Assembly (NCBI GenBank): GCA_051453625.1
Contig: JBOZIK010000001.1
Coordinates: 214,747,321 to 214,811,320 of the forward strand
From: Welwitschia mirabilis
Lineage: Eukaryota > Gnetophyta > Gnetopsida > Welwitschiales
Direction of reading: 5' to 3'
Length of the DNA stretch: 64,000 nucleotides
The translations under genes were made by a program, and so were the position numbers. The notes beneath the pieces were generated by a model that saw only the letters and a program-made list of their open reading frames with translations, was not told the DNA's origin and did no database searches. This document shows positions 47,175 to 59,395 of this stretch, in pieces (within the stretch, counting starts at the first letter, position 1; the number at the start of each line of letters is the position of its first letter).

Positions 47175-48450
47175 CTTATAATAACAAAGATCACAAAATG
47201 ACTCTTAGTTCTATCATGAAGCAGCTACCAGAATATTTAGAACATGGTCTAGAAATTCAATTATTATAGAAAGAATCCTTGAACTTTAGAAAAAGAACAA
47301 AGATTAGATTATGGATTATTTCACATAACTTGGATAGGAAATGATTATGTAGTTAGATTAGTCTATTTTAGATCTAGTTATCAAAGATTTCTATGCTAAT
47401 ATACATGAAATTAATGAAAGAACAGATGTATTTCAAATACAAGTCAGAGATACTTTTTTGTATAGTATTCCTAGTTTTGTTAATTCCTTGCTTGGCATAG
47501 ATAATATATATGTTTCAAAGATTATATACATTCTCTTAAGGAAATATTTAGCTCTAAAGTTTTTACTATTTCTAAATGTAATATGAGTAATGTTTTATTT
47601 GGGTACACTAGAATGAATTTTATAAAGAACATTAAGCACAAATAAATAATTACTAATGCCTCTATTCTTAGATTGATCACATTTTATAATATTTTAGTTA
47701 GAGAAAGTAACTATAGTTATTTTAACATCATTCAGACCTTTGTTATATGTTGTTTTCTAACTAGATTAAAGATAGATTTAGATTTCATTCTGTGCATGGA
47801 TATTGTCTTACTTTTTTTAAAGGTTAGACATTTGGTTACCCTTGTTTTATTAGTTTAATAATAAGTAGTATAGATATTTTATTTCGTTAGGTTAATCTTA
47901 TTTATTAGAAGAAATTATTAGTAGAATTCAGTGAGAAATGTAGAGTAGTAATTCCACTAGGTAAGAGTACAAGAAAGAGGCCTTCACAATTTTAAAGATC
48001 CTTATCCACTACTACTCATAGCTATTCATCAATTAAAAAAGGATGAAAGGCCATTAAAAAAATGGTTGGTAAAATTAAATTAAATTTAATAAATCTTAAG
48101 AAATACAAATATTTAATAGCTAATAAGGGTGAGGTACTAGAAAAGAGCTAGAAATCCATAAGGACTCCCACATGATTCAAAGGAGAAGTCAAAAGAAGAA
48201 GAGGAAGTAGGACCTTCAGCTTCACATGGTATAAAATATGACTCTGGTAGAGTAGCTGATAGTGAATCTACAAAGAAGTCATAAGAAGATGAGGTAGAAG
48301 CTTAGGGAAAGTACCAGGATCCCATAGGGGTATAAGTATAGGAGGTGCAATCAGATTCACGTCCTTCATAGTAGAGGTAGTCACAACATGAGATAGAGTC
48401 AAAGAGCTCAAATGCACTACCTCTTGTCCTTCATCATCCATGTTATAAGA
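47175..48450 (+). pseudogene. Captured plant ORF in Copia-2, 'putative plant transposon protein' type
   Basis: From 47362 the frame reads SILDLVIKDFYANIHEINER, then QIQVRDTFLYSIPSFVNSL, fitting the plant-specific domain described for Copia-1 (F-Y-A-N, then V-R-G/D-x-x-x-x-x-S, then I/V-N-x-L-L-G). A frameshift follows, and then SNVLFGYTRMNFIKNIKHK. The downstream part is Lys/Glu-rich (48150-48300). It has many stops. A 100-N gap precedes it, so the start is unseen. The function is unknown. It is not RT or integrase. Confidence 0.55.
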
Positions 48451-49478
48451 TTCCTATCTAAAATTTTACTCAATTACCTTCACCATACTTCGTATTCCAA
48501 TCACCTNNNNNNNNNNNNNNNNNNNNNNNNNNNNNNNNNNNNNNNNNNNNNNNNNNNNNNNNNNNNNNNNNNNNNNNNNNNNNNNNNNNNNNNNNNNNNN
48601 NNNNNNNNNNNNNNNNNNNNNNNNNNNNNGCTAGTTTTTTTGGGACATCTATCACTCCGCAAATGTATTAATGTATAAGAATATAGTCCTTTAAGGGCCT
48701 AAGAAAGACATACTAGCATCTTTCTAGGAAATGGCACATGTCATCTCCCACATATTTCTCATGCTACAGCTGACTAATCTTCACCACTCATGATAGCAAC
48801 AATAGTGATGAAGAAGCATAAGGAAGATTAGTAATAAATTACTAGATTTTAGTTGTGTATTATAGCTTTTAAATTTAGGATACTTTTTTGGACTTGGAGT
48901 TCTTAATTATGAGATTAGATCTTGAATGTTATCATTATTAACAATGATCCCTCTTAATGTTTTTAATACACATTAATGTTATCTATCATTGTTATTTATT
49001 ATTACATATCTTTATGATTACCACACTTTTTTATTTTAATATCATGCTTTCTTGGCACATTTCCATAATGATTAATTCTATGATTTTGATGATCTTCATG
49101 TTATATACTTCTAGGACATTTACTATTATATCATTCTTTGATGTTTAATGTTAGCACATTATCATGAGCATATTGTTAGATGATATTTCATTGGTATAAA
49201 ATTTGTATTATCATGCTCTAATGTTAATTTGTATTATCACATATCATATTTAATTAAATAAGTAATATTATGATTTGTCATTTATATTTCTGCCTTTATT
49301 TGATTGATCAAGTAGCATATCAATATGTCTTAATCTATTTTTCAAGTGATTAATGTCATGCTTTTCCAATATCATTGCAAAATTAATTATGTACAATACT
49401 CTAAAATATGAATATCAAATTTGTAGTTGATTGAATGGGATTATACTAATGAATATCTACCAAGTTTTGGATATCATC
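48451..49478 (+). other. 3' non-coding region of Copia-2
   Basis: No gene is seen. A 123-N gap lies at 48507-48629. The stretch is T-rich with short ATTATCATGAG-like text that is also found in the matching part of Copia-1. Confidence 0.45.
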
Positions 49479-49492
49479 AAAAAAGGGAAGAT
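49479..49492 (+). promoter_or_regulatory. Polypurine tract of Copia-2
   Basis: AAAAAAGGGAAGAT directly precedes the 3' LTR start. It is absent before the 5' LTR, which fixes the orientation. Confidence 0.75.
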
Positions 49493-51145
49493 TATTGGTA
49501 AACCTAGTTTTAATGATTTCATTATTACATATTTTGTGTCTTTATGTAAGATATATCATTGCAAAGAGAACATTAAACCTTGATAAGGATTAGATAATAA
49601 TGTATCTTCAAAGTTAATATCTCATGATAAGAATCAGTTAATTAATTACAAAATTAGTTGTTTAAAGAAATCTGAAAAATTAAGGACATCTCTAGTAAAT
49701 ATTTCTAGGAAATTAAAGACATCTTGGATGTATTAGATTTAAATTTTAGACTTAAAACAACTATCTCATTAAATACAACTATGCTAAAAGTTGAATTTAA
49801 CACAAATAAAGATGTCTACATGTTTGAAGACATCTATATTAAGCTAAAATAGGTAATAAAATTAATCTGTTTTTTACTAATATCTTATGTTTTACATGAG
49901 ATATCAGCTCATACATCATGGATTCATAATCACAAAGGCCTAAAGATACTATAGAGTAATTTCATTAAAATCTAGGTAAGTTCGTTGAAGATGTCTACAA
50001 AGTTAAGACATCTAACTATTAATAAACATCTATAAAATTAAAAATGTCTTGGATTAAAGTTCACATCAATAAAAATTGAAGATATATGCTTGGCATCTAG
50101 ACATTTCCTATCTGTTGTATGGTAGTTACTAAGTTAATCAACTATATTTCAAGATCAAACAATTAGATACTTTTTAATAATATAAAGGCTTAATGTTATA
50201 AATCAAATCATAACTTTTTAACTTCAACAAATACATAGATCTTAAACTTTTGGCATTCAATGATTAGATCAAATATAGAATGAATATTACATAAGGGAAT
50301 GGAATATCTCATAAAGGATTAAAAGCATCATCTGCAAAGGAGTTATCATTTCTACATCATTTTTCTTGGATCTTATACTACTTCATCATATATCTATACT
50401 TCTAATGACTACAACATTAGGGAACTCAAGTATTCTTAAATTCTATATCTTTTAGGCTTATTACTGTAGTGTATTTTTGGTTATACATTATTTAACTATT
50501 TTATTATTGAATATTGTTATAAGCCCATTATTGAATTAATCTTTTTATAAGGCAATCCTTATATAGGTGTGTATTTGAGATAGTGCCTATGAGCATATGT
50601 TTTATTGTAAGATTATTAGTGAGCTAGGAAACCATTATTTCCTTGTAGGGGATAGAGTGTTACCTCACAAGAAGATTCTTATTATTGTAAGATTTATGGT
50701 GCATCTATGGAAACCATTATTTCCTTGTAGAAAATAGAGTACTAAACTTATAAGGAGACACTCACTATTGTAAGGTTTGTAATGCACTTGTGAAAACCAT
50801 TATTTCCTTAGAAGGAAGAAAGTGTTGCCTTGCAAGAAGGCTCTCATTATTGTAAGGTTTATGATGCACCTATGAAAACCACTATTTCCTTGTAGGGGAG
50901 AGAATGCTATCTTGTAAGGATACTCTCACTTATTATGAAGTTGGTGGTGCATGAAAAAACCACTATTTTCTTGCAGATTAAGAATATCTAGAGATATGAG
51001 TAGAAGCTATTCTCTATATGTGGACATACCCAAGCTAGGGAACCACATTATCTTAATAAGATATCTTATTATTATGTCTTTTTATTATTATATTTTTTTT
51101 TTATGAAACTCATTCATCCCTTCCCTCTAAGTTCAACGATCCTCA
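49493..51145 (+). repeat. 3' LTR of Copia-2
   Basis: 1653 bp, TATTGGTAAA...GATCCTCA, followed by the GAAAT duplication. The 82-bp array lies at about 50600-50990, with units near 50632, 50714, 50797, 50879 and 50960. Confidence 0.9.
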
Positions 51146-53280
51146 GAAATCACTGATACATGAAATATTTTAGGGTATACTAAGTCAAATATCAATAGAA
51201 AAATATCCTTATGGCCTAAAAAATGTAAAATTAATGTTATTAGAAAATATTTTAATTCCATTTACATCTATAAGGTTCAACCCTTATCTCTAATTTATAA
51301 ATTACTATTACATTAAATCTACTTCAATATGTAATGAACTATCTCAAGTCTATTATTATTTTATTAGTAATATTACATGTCAAAAAATTATTGGTTATCT
51401 TACCATCATACAATATCAACTCATCTTAATCTAATCCTTACATTAAAAACATTACATAAAAATACCATTTCAATCATTTTAAATCCTTCTACGTTCTATT
51501 TTAAAGATTGAATTAAGTATTGTTTTGACCTTCCTAATTTATTATAATATGATTATTATCTTAGAAGAAAAAATAAAAAGTAAGAACTATAGAAGACTTA
51601 TGTTAAATAATTTTTAACCAAACGAACTACTTATGCTTATTAACTTCTCCACATTGACTAATTTACTTAGTCCTTTTTTGATAAGACAAGATAAGCTTTT
51701 AAAGTTATTCCGTTCTTTTTAACTCTTTTAGTTTTCATTGATATCATAAAAACCAAGTATCTTAAAGTTTTCATCTCCTTCTTCTTCTTAATTTTTTGCA
51801 AATCAAAAACTATCAAATAATTTGAAATATCTAATATCCTATAAGATTGTGACTCTTACTTTAAACATTCCTTTAATACTTAAGACTTCATAAACTAAGG
51901 ATTTAATTTTGTAATTTTGGATCCCTTATCTTTATAAGTTCTATATATCTATTACTTGATAATGCAACTTTTTCTTCTTCTTAAGGCTTCTTAGCCTTCT
52001 TTCACTATTTAACTTTTTATGCAATTTTCTTTTTGGTCAAGTCTTCATTTAATCAAATTTTATTTTCTTTTAGGTGATTTTTATGTCTCAATACATATTA
52101 TTTAGAAACATTATTTTTATTTAATTATAATATGTTAAGATCTCTCTCCTTTATGTCCAACCTTTTATGAAACTGCATAAAGTTTCTTTGGTATGTTCAT
52201 TTGCTCTTTGAAAAATTTTTAAATAACATTTGATAGATTTTCTTTTTCATGTTCCATGAGATCAATAATAGAAACACTTAGATATTTTTCTTTTTCTACA
52301 TTTTTGTTTATAAGGGCTATTAAAGTATTGATCTAACTATTATAATGTTTAGCTCCTTCACAACTTTCAATTTTCCTNNNNNNNNNNNNNNNNNNNNNNN
52401 NNNNNNNNNNNNNNNNNNNNNNNNNNNNNNNNNNNNNNNNNNNNNNNNNNNNNNNNNNNNNNNNNNNNNNNNNNNNNNNNNNNNNNNNNNNNNNNNNNNN
52501 NNNNNNNNNNNNNNNNNNNNNNNNNNNNNNNNNNNNNNNNNNNNNNNNNNNNNNNNNNNNNNNNNNNNNNNNNNNNNNNNNNNNNNNNNNNNNNNNNNNN
52601 NNNNNNNNNNNNNNNNNNNNNNNNNNNNNNNNNNNNNNNNNNNNNNNNNNNNNNNNNNNNNNNNNNNNNNNNNNNNNNNNNNNNNNNNNNNNNNNNNNNN
52701 NNNNNNNNNNNNNNNNNNNNNNNNNNNNNNNNNNNNNNNNNNNNNNNNNNNNNNNNNNNNNNNNNNNNNNNNNNNNNNNNNNNNNNNNNNNNNNNNNNNN
52801 NNNNNNNNNNNNNCTTAGATATTTTTCATTTTCTACATTTTTTTTATAAGGGCTACTAAAGTATTGATCTAACTATTATAATGTTTATCTCCTTCACAAC
52901 TTTTAATTTTCCTTCCATTGATGAAACTTCTTCTACATCTTCCTTGATTCTATGACTATAACTTCCATAAAGATTTTAAGTTTCATAATAATTGTTTCTA
53001 AGTCCTTCATAGCTTCTAATTTTACTTACAATGACAAAATATTCTCTTAATTTTTTTCATAATTTTATACTTCTAGTTCCATTAAAATTTCATGTTTTAT
53101 AATTAAGATCTCTACTTTTTCCCTTAGAACATTAAAGTTTTCTTTTTTACCTTTAATGATACATCATCTTCCTCTATAATTATTTTTTGAATGTTGTTAA
53201 TTATGACTTTATATGAAGTATTCAGATCCTCTTTCATTGCTTCATGCTAGGTCTTAATATTTAAGCCCTCTAGGATTCCT
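51146..53280 (-). other. Degenerate coding-like repeat unit X1
   Basis: The minus strand has stretches rich in Lys, Glu and Ile with few aromatic residues (for example IEEDDVSLKVKKK near 53160-53120), suggestive of a coiled-coil or gag-like protein. I cannot name it. It aligns loosely with 54230-55360. A 436-N gap (52378-52813) is flanked by a 100-bp duplicate (52277-52377 with 52814-52913). Confidence 0.35.
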
Positions 53281-54229
53281 CAAAAATAAAGGCATGAATA
53301 TGCAATCATTAATAGAAAAATAAATAAGAAACAAATAATGCCAAAATGTAAAACTAGATTTGAGATGAAAATTTAATCAAAGTTAATGCAAAAATAGTAA
53401 ACACCAAGATTTTAAAACTTGTATCTTAAAACCAAACGTATTTCACTAAAATAATATTTCAAAGCATCAAAATAGTTTGAAAATTAATTTATTTGGTTAG
53501 CCATAGAATTAGTTATCATTCATAAAATTAATTACCACTAATAAATATTTACCAATACAAGTTCGCCTATTGACAATAAAAATGTTAGTTACCATTGATA
53601 AAAGCTTGCTAATAGAATTTCTTCACCTGCTATTCTACCTTTATAATATCATTATTTTCATATGAGAAAGTAAATATTTTTAGTGTGTGAAAGGGATACT
53701 TTAAAAGATTTATTTTAGGAATAATAAGTAGATTTTATTACATATAATGATGGGACTATGTAAGAGTCAATTTTAGATAGTTAAGAAATTAGCATGAGTG
53801 AGTGATAAGATAAAGAGTATGCTTTAGAAGTTAAAGTAAAGAATTGAGAAGTGAGATATCCTAGAGTTAGGAGATGAATAGGATATCATTATTAAAACTC
53901 AAGGAGAAGGTTTCTCATATAATATCTTGGATCATTTGTATTTTATCTTAAAGTATATCAAGCATATTATTATAATCTTATATTAGTCGGCATGCTAAAA
54001 TAAAAGTTTAAGTAGACTCTTTATTGTAATTTCTCTATAAAAATCCATCTCTATTTATTTGTTCACATATGTAAATAATTAATTATGCTAGATCCTACTG
54101 TATTTTCATCTGTTAGTCATTTCCTCATATCTAGAAAGGAAAGAGAAGATCTAGCCTACTTTATTTAAATTTTATTTCACAACCCACTATTACCATATTG
54201 TTAATATAATAAATCTATTAGTTGAGATC
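53281..54229. other. Unassigned AT-rich stretch
   Basis: No gene. Text around 53520-53640 (GTTAGTTACCATTGATAAAA..., TTCACCTGCTATTCT) looks LTR-like but no partner copy was found in the window. Confidence 0.3.
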
Positions 54230-55380
54230 TATTCTTACATTAAAATAACCATAGAAATAACATATCTATATGAAAAAGACTCTATAATGTTAGGTAAGAG
54301 GTATTAAAATAGATGATATTAAGTTAAGGATGGTTCATTATATATTATAGCTTCATAAGAATTAAAATATCAGAATGCTACAAAATAATCTTATAATTAA
54401 TGAGAAATTTTTAACTAGAAAATTTACTTCTCCATATTAATGATTTTAGTCTTACAAGATTTTATTATAAGCTAAGATAAACTTCGACTATGCCTATCTT
54501 ATTTATTTTATTTATGATTAAGTACTAAGAATTTAATAGAAAAACTTATAACTAGCAAGTCTATAGAATCCTCATCTTCCTTGATCTCTAAAAAACCAAA
54601 AATATTAAAGTTTTCGAAGAATTCAACATTATTTAAAGTATTTATACAACCATCAATGTCTAAAAATCCATTATGTAGAATTTTTTTTCTTCTTTCAAAT
54701 ATGTTTTTCTTTTATAAATATAACATATTTTTCTTTTAAATAGGTCAATTTTCCCTCTACTTTAGCTATTTTCATTTTTTATCATTTCTCTACATTGATT
54801 ACAAACTTATTTTTCATGAGATCCTCATTTATCCAAATTTTATTCTCTTTTAGATTACTATGATTTTGTTAGACCTTCTTCTTAAATTTAAAGTCTTAAA
54901 ATTTATTTATCTTATAATATGGTTTTTCACCCTTTCATCTAATGTGGAAGGCATCTACAATCAATTGTTGTTAAATATGTCCTTTTTCTTAAAGAATTAT
55001 GAATACTTCATCAAATAAATCTTCACTTTAATTTTTTAGTATAATAACTATTAAATATTTAAGAATTTTTTTTTACTTTCTTCCTTAACATTTTAAGAAT
55101 ACTATTTCTACCCTTTGGTTCTTTATTACTTTTTCATTGTAACCTAATGGTGCTCTATTTTCTTTCTTTTAGATTTAAGAGTAGTTAAGTTTTGTGATAT
55201 TTCTTAATGTATATCACATCCATTACTTTGGTTTATAAGATAAGTTCTTATATTACTTTTAGCTATGTTACCATCCCATTCCATTAGGATTTTTGTATGA
55301 TTATCATCTCCTCTTGTGATTCACTAGATTCCTTGATGTTAATATGTGATTTCTTTAGATAGTGGTTAATAGAGAGATTT
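54230..55380 (-). other. Degenerate coding-like repeat unit X2
   Basis: A second, more diverged copy of unit X1 in the same orientation. Matching landmarks include TATTAAAGTTTTCG / TCTTAAAGTTTTCA and CCTCATTTATCCAAATTTTATT / TCTTCATTTAATCAAATTTTATT. No intact frame. Confidence 0.35.
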
Positions 55381-55388
55381 AAAATATC

Positions 55389-55408
55389 AAAAAAAAAAAA
55401 AAAAAAAA
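55389..55408 (+). repeat. Poly(A) run of 20
   Basis: An uninterrupted run of about 20 A. It could be the tail of a retroposed sequence or simple slippage. No LINE or SINE body was recognised next to it. Confidence 0.6.
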
Positions 55409-57547
55409 TTTCCTTTTTTTGGGTATTTTAGAAGAGGAATGTTATGCTCTATAATTTTTTCAAATTAAGTATTACTTTAAAAAACTCTTTTTTAGTGTTG
55501 ATATAGTTAATATAAGGAATAGTAAAAGAGAGTTTTTAAATTAATCTTAACCATAGGAGAATACTAACACTACCTAGATAAAAGTAATTGAGATTCTCCT
55601 TGAATATTAAACTAAGACAAATTCATTACTAGGATTTCTTAATCACATAAAACCAAAAAAAATTGGTACCTAAAATGGTCCTAACTTCTTAATAGTTTAC
55701 CAAATTTTAGAGAAAGAAATATTTGAATATTAAATTCATGTATGTTGAAGGTAGGATACCACCCTATGTAGATCTGTCTATCCCTTACCATGCATCTTAG
55801 GAATCCTTTCAAGGGTTTTTATTTGATCAATGCATGTGTTTCTAAGTGTTTAAAACTTATAAGATAGTGTTAAACTCCTACATCCCCTCCGTAAATTTTA
55901 TTTCTCCTCAACAAGAGGATCCATGTGAAAGAATGAATGAAGTCTAAATGAACAATAGGCAATTCTATAAATTGACCTCATTCTTCACCATGTAAGATGA
56001 GAGCTTCAAGATCTCAAAGGATACTATATTAGAAAGTTAAACACTAATTTTATGGATTCCATTAGGATCTCTTCCTTATTAAGAGATCCATCTTCTTTGG
56101 ATGAGAAGGAGGAATTGATGTTGATCACTAAAGGAGTTGGCTCCCTATTGTTGGCTTAAGGAGATGGGTTAGTTGGATAATGTTGGGGTAGGTGGTTACA
56201 CTATTGAATTTTAAGATTTAGTCAAGGTCTAACTATGGTTTTAATGGTAACACAGGCTATGGATTTAGTAGTGATGCTAGCTATAGCTCTAGTTATGGCT
56301 CTAGCTATGACTCTATATCTAAATTTATATCCTTTATCTTGGGTATAAGAAAGGGGTTCTACATTATTTTTAATGTATGGACCTACATTTGATGTTTGTG
56401 ATTCCTTATTCTATTTTATTCTACTAATAGTTTCTGTGTCATCTTCTGGTAACTATTTTCACATTCTGTAGGCATTTTACTAATGATACTTTTCATCTAT
56501 CCCTTAGGCATTTTCCAAAAGAATCATAGTTAATCTTAAGTAACTCATATGGTTCCTTATTTTTAGACATTTAATAATAAAATGTAAGACATTTATTAAA
56601 AACCTATGATGAAAACATCTAAGGAATAAGAGGTGCAAGCTATTGAGTGTTATGTGATTACTAAACTAAATGAAGCATTAATCGATGTGTTCCACCTTTA
56701 CCTATCACACTTGAGGAAGTATATACTGGGATAGATGTTTATAATTCATTCTAACTAGATTTCTTTCATATAATGACTTCACTTCTAATAGAACTTTGGA
56801 TTTGAATTAAGGACTTCACCTTTATTTAGGGCTATAAGAGCTACTATTATTGCCTTTTTTAAGATAAATATTTTGCATTCATTAGAAGATTATTATCTAG
56901 TGCATTTACCTCTTATAACATTCATAATTATATAGATTAGCACTTCATATAGAATTTTTAACTTATAATTATAAAACCTTTGCATATTCAACTCCCAAAT
57001 ATCTGAGTGTTGGTTATATTTAGAAATAGAATTTGTTTCATGAGTTAGATGTTTTTTTCATATTAGTAATCACAATTTTTCTTCATTACATTTTAAACTT
57101 ATCAAACACCTATTTTGGTGTATTTAGAAGTATTAAAAAATCTACTCTTTTTTATTCTTCCACACATGCTAATAAAATAATTAGATGTAATCTAAGCTAA
57201 AGAGATTATGATGAGAGAAATTTGGTAAATAGTTGGTAGTTATAACAAACTCATATTTTCATTCATATTGATTAATAAGATGGTGGATAGAGTAAAAAGT
57301 TTTTTTAAGAATATTGAGAAATCATGATTCCTTAATTCTAAATCTATTATTTATCATTATTGCATACTTTTTTATCATGCATATAATTTTAATTTTGTTT
57401 AAAATTATACCTATTAAAATTGCAAAGTCAACTCCTCCTTACTATACTTTTTAATTAGCATCTCCTTTTTATCTAGTTGTACCCCACACCTAAGAAATCA
57501 AATATATGTCTTATTATAATAATTTTTTTTCATAAGATATATATATA
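55409..57547. other. Unassigned region with short internal repeats
   Basis: No gene named. At 56251-56320 there are imperfect 6/12-bp repeats around AGCTATGGCTCT, giving a Ser/Tyr/Gly-rich plus-strand reading (GYGFSSDASYSSSYGSSYD). The minus-strand reading of 56130-55990 is also fairly open. This may be part of a degraded gag-like gene, but neither strand gives a family match. Confidence 0.3.
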
Positions 57548-58118
57548 TGTCATATTTTTACTTTCAAGGTCCAAATATTTAGCTTAAAAATTTAATTAAA
57601 AAAATTTTATTATAGTATTCTTAAGCTAATTTAGTTATTTTACTTATTTTTCTTATCATTAAGATAAGATTATATTATGAAAAATATGTATTATAATTAT
57701 TACTTTAAGTTCTTTTATTTTTTAATAGCCATAATATAATTCTTGTTCTGAATCCTTGATAATTTAATTATGATCTTTATTAGTTAAGTTCATAACTATG
57801 TTAATGGATATGATCATGGCTAAAGTAGTGGTTAAAGTAGAGGTCAAGTTAGTGGCTGCATTACTTTCCTTATTTAATTGTTATACTTTTCCTTTATTTA
57901 AACATGAAAATTATATTTATGAGATGGTTCATTTTATTCCCTATTTTAATAAATGCATTATTATTTATTATGATGAAATATTATGCACCTAGTGCCTTAG
58001 CAAGGTAACGGAATCCCCACCACCTTTATCACTTCCTCACATCCACCACCTTTACCACCCTCTTTTATAATGGTGTTTCTTCATGTTGTCATGTATTTTT
58101 AAATCCTTCATCCTATGC

Positions 58119-58127
58119 TATAAATAG
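58119..58127 (+). promoter_or_regulatory. Putative TATA box, family F LTR copy 2
   Basis: TATAAATAG at the same relative position as 39652-39660 in copy 1. Confidence 0.5.
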
Positions 58128-58518
58128 AATTATCTTCTTCTCTCATTTTATATCTTAAGAAATCCTTTGCTATCAAATTTTGGAGACTTTAACTTAGAAC
58201 TCGAAAATCCTTAGATCTTTAAAATTTTCAAAAGTTCTTAAATCTTCATCTTAATTTTGGGTATGATTTTTGGTTTAGTATATTTCTTATATGATTCTTA
58301 GCTTACTTACTTTCTTGCATTATGTTTCAATCTCATAATGATTGCATTTCATTTTATAGTGTCTCACATATTATTGAAGCTTATAAGTTTTATTCATAAA
58401 TCATACATCATGAATCATAAATTTCTTAGGATTCTTTCATCTTAACCCTTATCCATATTGACTTGAGCTTTGTGATGTTTTATTAACCTATATTTAATAT
58501 ATTCTAAATTGTTAAAAA

Positions 58519-59190
58519 TTTCCTCTAAAAATAAAGGAAGTAATTTATCCCCTCTAGATGTGTTGATTNNNNNNNNNNNNNNNNNNNNNNNNNNNNNNNN
58601 NNNNNNNNNNNNNNNNNNNNNNNNNNNNNNNNNNNNNNNNNNNNNNNNNNNNNNNNNNNNNNNNNNNNNNNNNNNNNNNNNNNNNNNNNNNNNNNNNNNN
58701 NNNNNNNNNNNNNNNNNNNNNNNNNNNNNNNNNNNNNNNNNNNNNNNNNNNNNNNNNNNNNNNNNNNNNNNNNNNNNNNNNNNNNNNNNNNNNNNNNNNN
58801 NNNNNNNNNNNNNNNNNNNNNNNNNNNNNNNNNNNNNNNNNNNNNNNNNNNNNNNNNNNNNNNNNNNNNNNNNNNNNNNNNNNNNNNNNNNNNNNNNNNN
58901 NNNNNNNNNNNNNNNNNNNNNNNNNNNNNNNNNNNNNNNNNNNNNNNNNNNNNNNNNNNNNNNNNNNNNNNNNNNNNNNNNNNNNNNNNNNNNNNNNNNN
59001 NNNNNNNNNNNNNNNNNNNNNNNNNNNNNTTCCTCTAGAGAGGAAAGGAAGTAATTTATCCCCTCTAGATGTGTTGATTTGGATTATAGTAAATTACCTC
59101 TAGAGAAGAAAGGAAGTAGATGATTCCCTCTGAATATGTGCATTCAGATTATTATAAATTACCTTCAAATAATAAATAGAGTAAATGATC
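58519..59190 (+). repeat. Minisatellite of about 64 bp, copy 2
   Basis: Units of the form TTACCTCTAGAGAAGAAAGG / AAGTAGATGATTCCCTCT start near 58519, 59030, 59094 and 59159, with an N-gap between the first and second. The duplicate flanks of that gap are explained by the repeat itself. Confidence 0.75.
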
Positions 59191-59395
59191 CCCTTATAGT
59201 TTCCTATAAACACATCTCTATGACTTTAAAACACCAATGTCAACTACATAAATCCAATCAAATAACTAGTTGTAGTTGCAACCCCATTTACCAAGGTAAG
59301 GGATGTAAGGGCATTCATAGTAAGCTCACTCGTACCCTGAAGTAACCTAGTACTGAACTTCATCCAATTAACGATGTATACATACACATATGACA

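Larger units (their letters stand above)
30171..51145 (+). mobile_element. Copia-2: LTR retrotransposon, TSD GAAAT, with nested element E
   Basis: Flanks 30166-30170 and 51146-51150 are both GAAAT. The order is 5' LTR (30171-31841), primer site, gag part 1 (31864-32495), element E (32496-44699), gag part 2 (44700-46317), intron-like block (46318-46977), plant-type ORF (47175-48450), non-coding region, purine tract (49479-49492) and 3' LTR (49493-51145). It is collinear with Copia-1, which shows that both belong to one family. Its protease active-site block is deleted. No RT or integrase was recognised, as in Copia-1. Without E the element would be about 8.8 kb. Confidence 0.9.
57548..59395 (+). 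repeat. LTR-like sequence, family F copy 2
   Basis: It starts ATGTCAT and ends ATGACA. It aligns with 39196-40330, including the CAC-rich tract, TATAAATAG (58119-58127) and the minisatellite. It contains a 461-N gap (58569-59029). No primer site or gag follows, so it may be a solo LTR. Confidence 0.5.

Noticed and set aside
47673-47858. 61-codon plus-strand ORF as a separate gene
   Set aside because: It is an alternate-frame piece of the decayed captured ORF of Copia-2, rich in Phe/Leu/Ile, and has no matching frame in Copia-1.
55389-55408. Poly(A) tail of a LINE
   Set aside because: No LINE or SINE 3' end was recognised to its left, so a simple A-run is equally likely.
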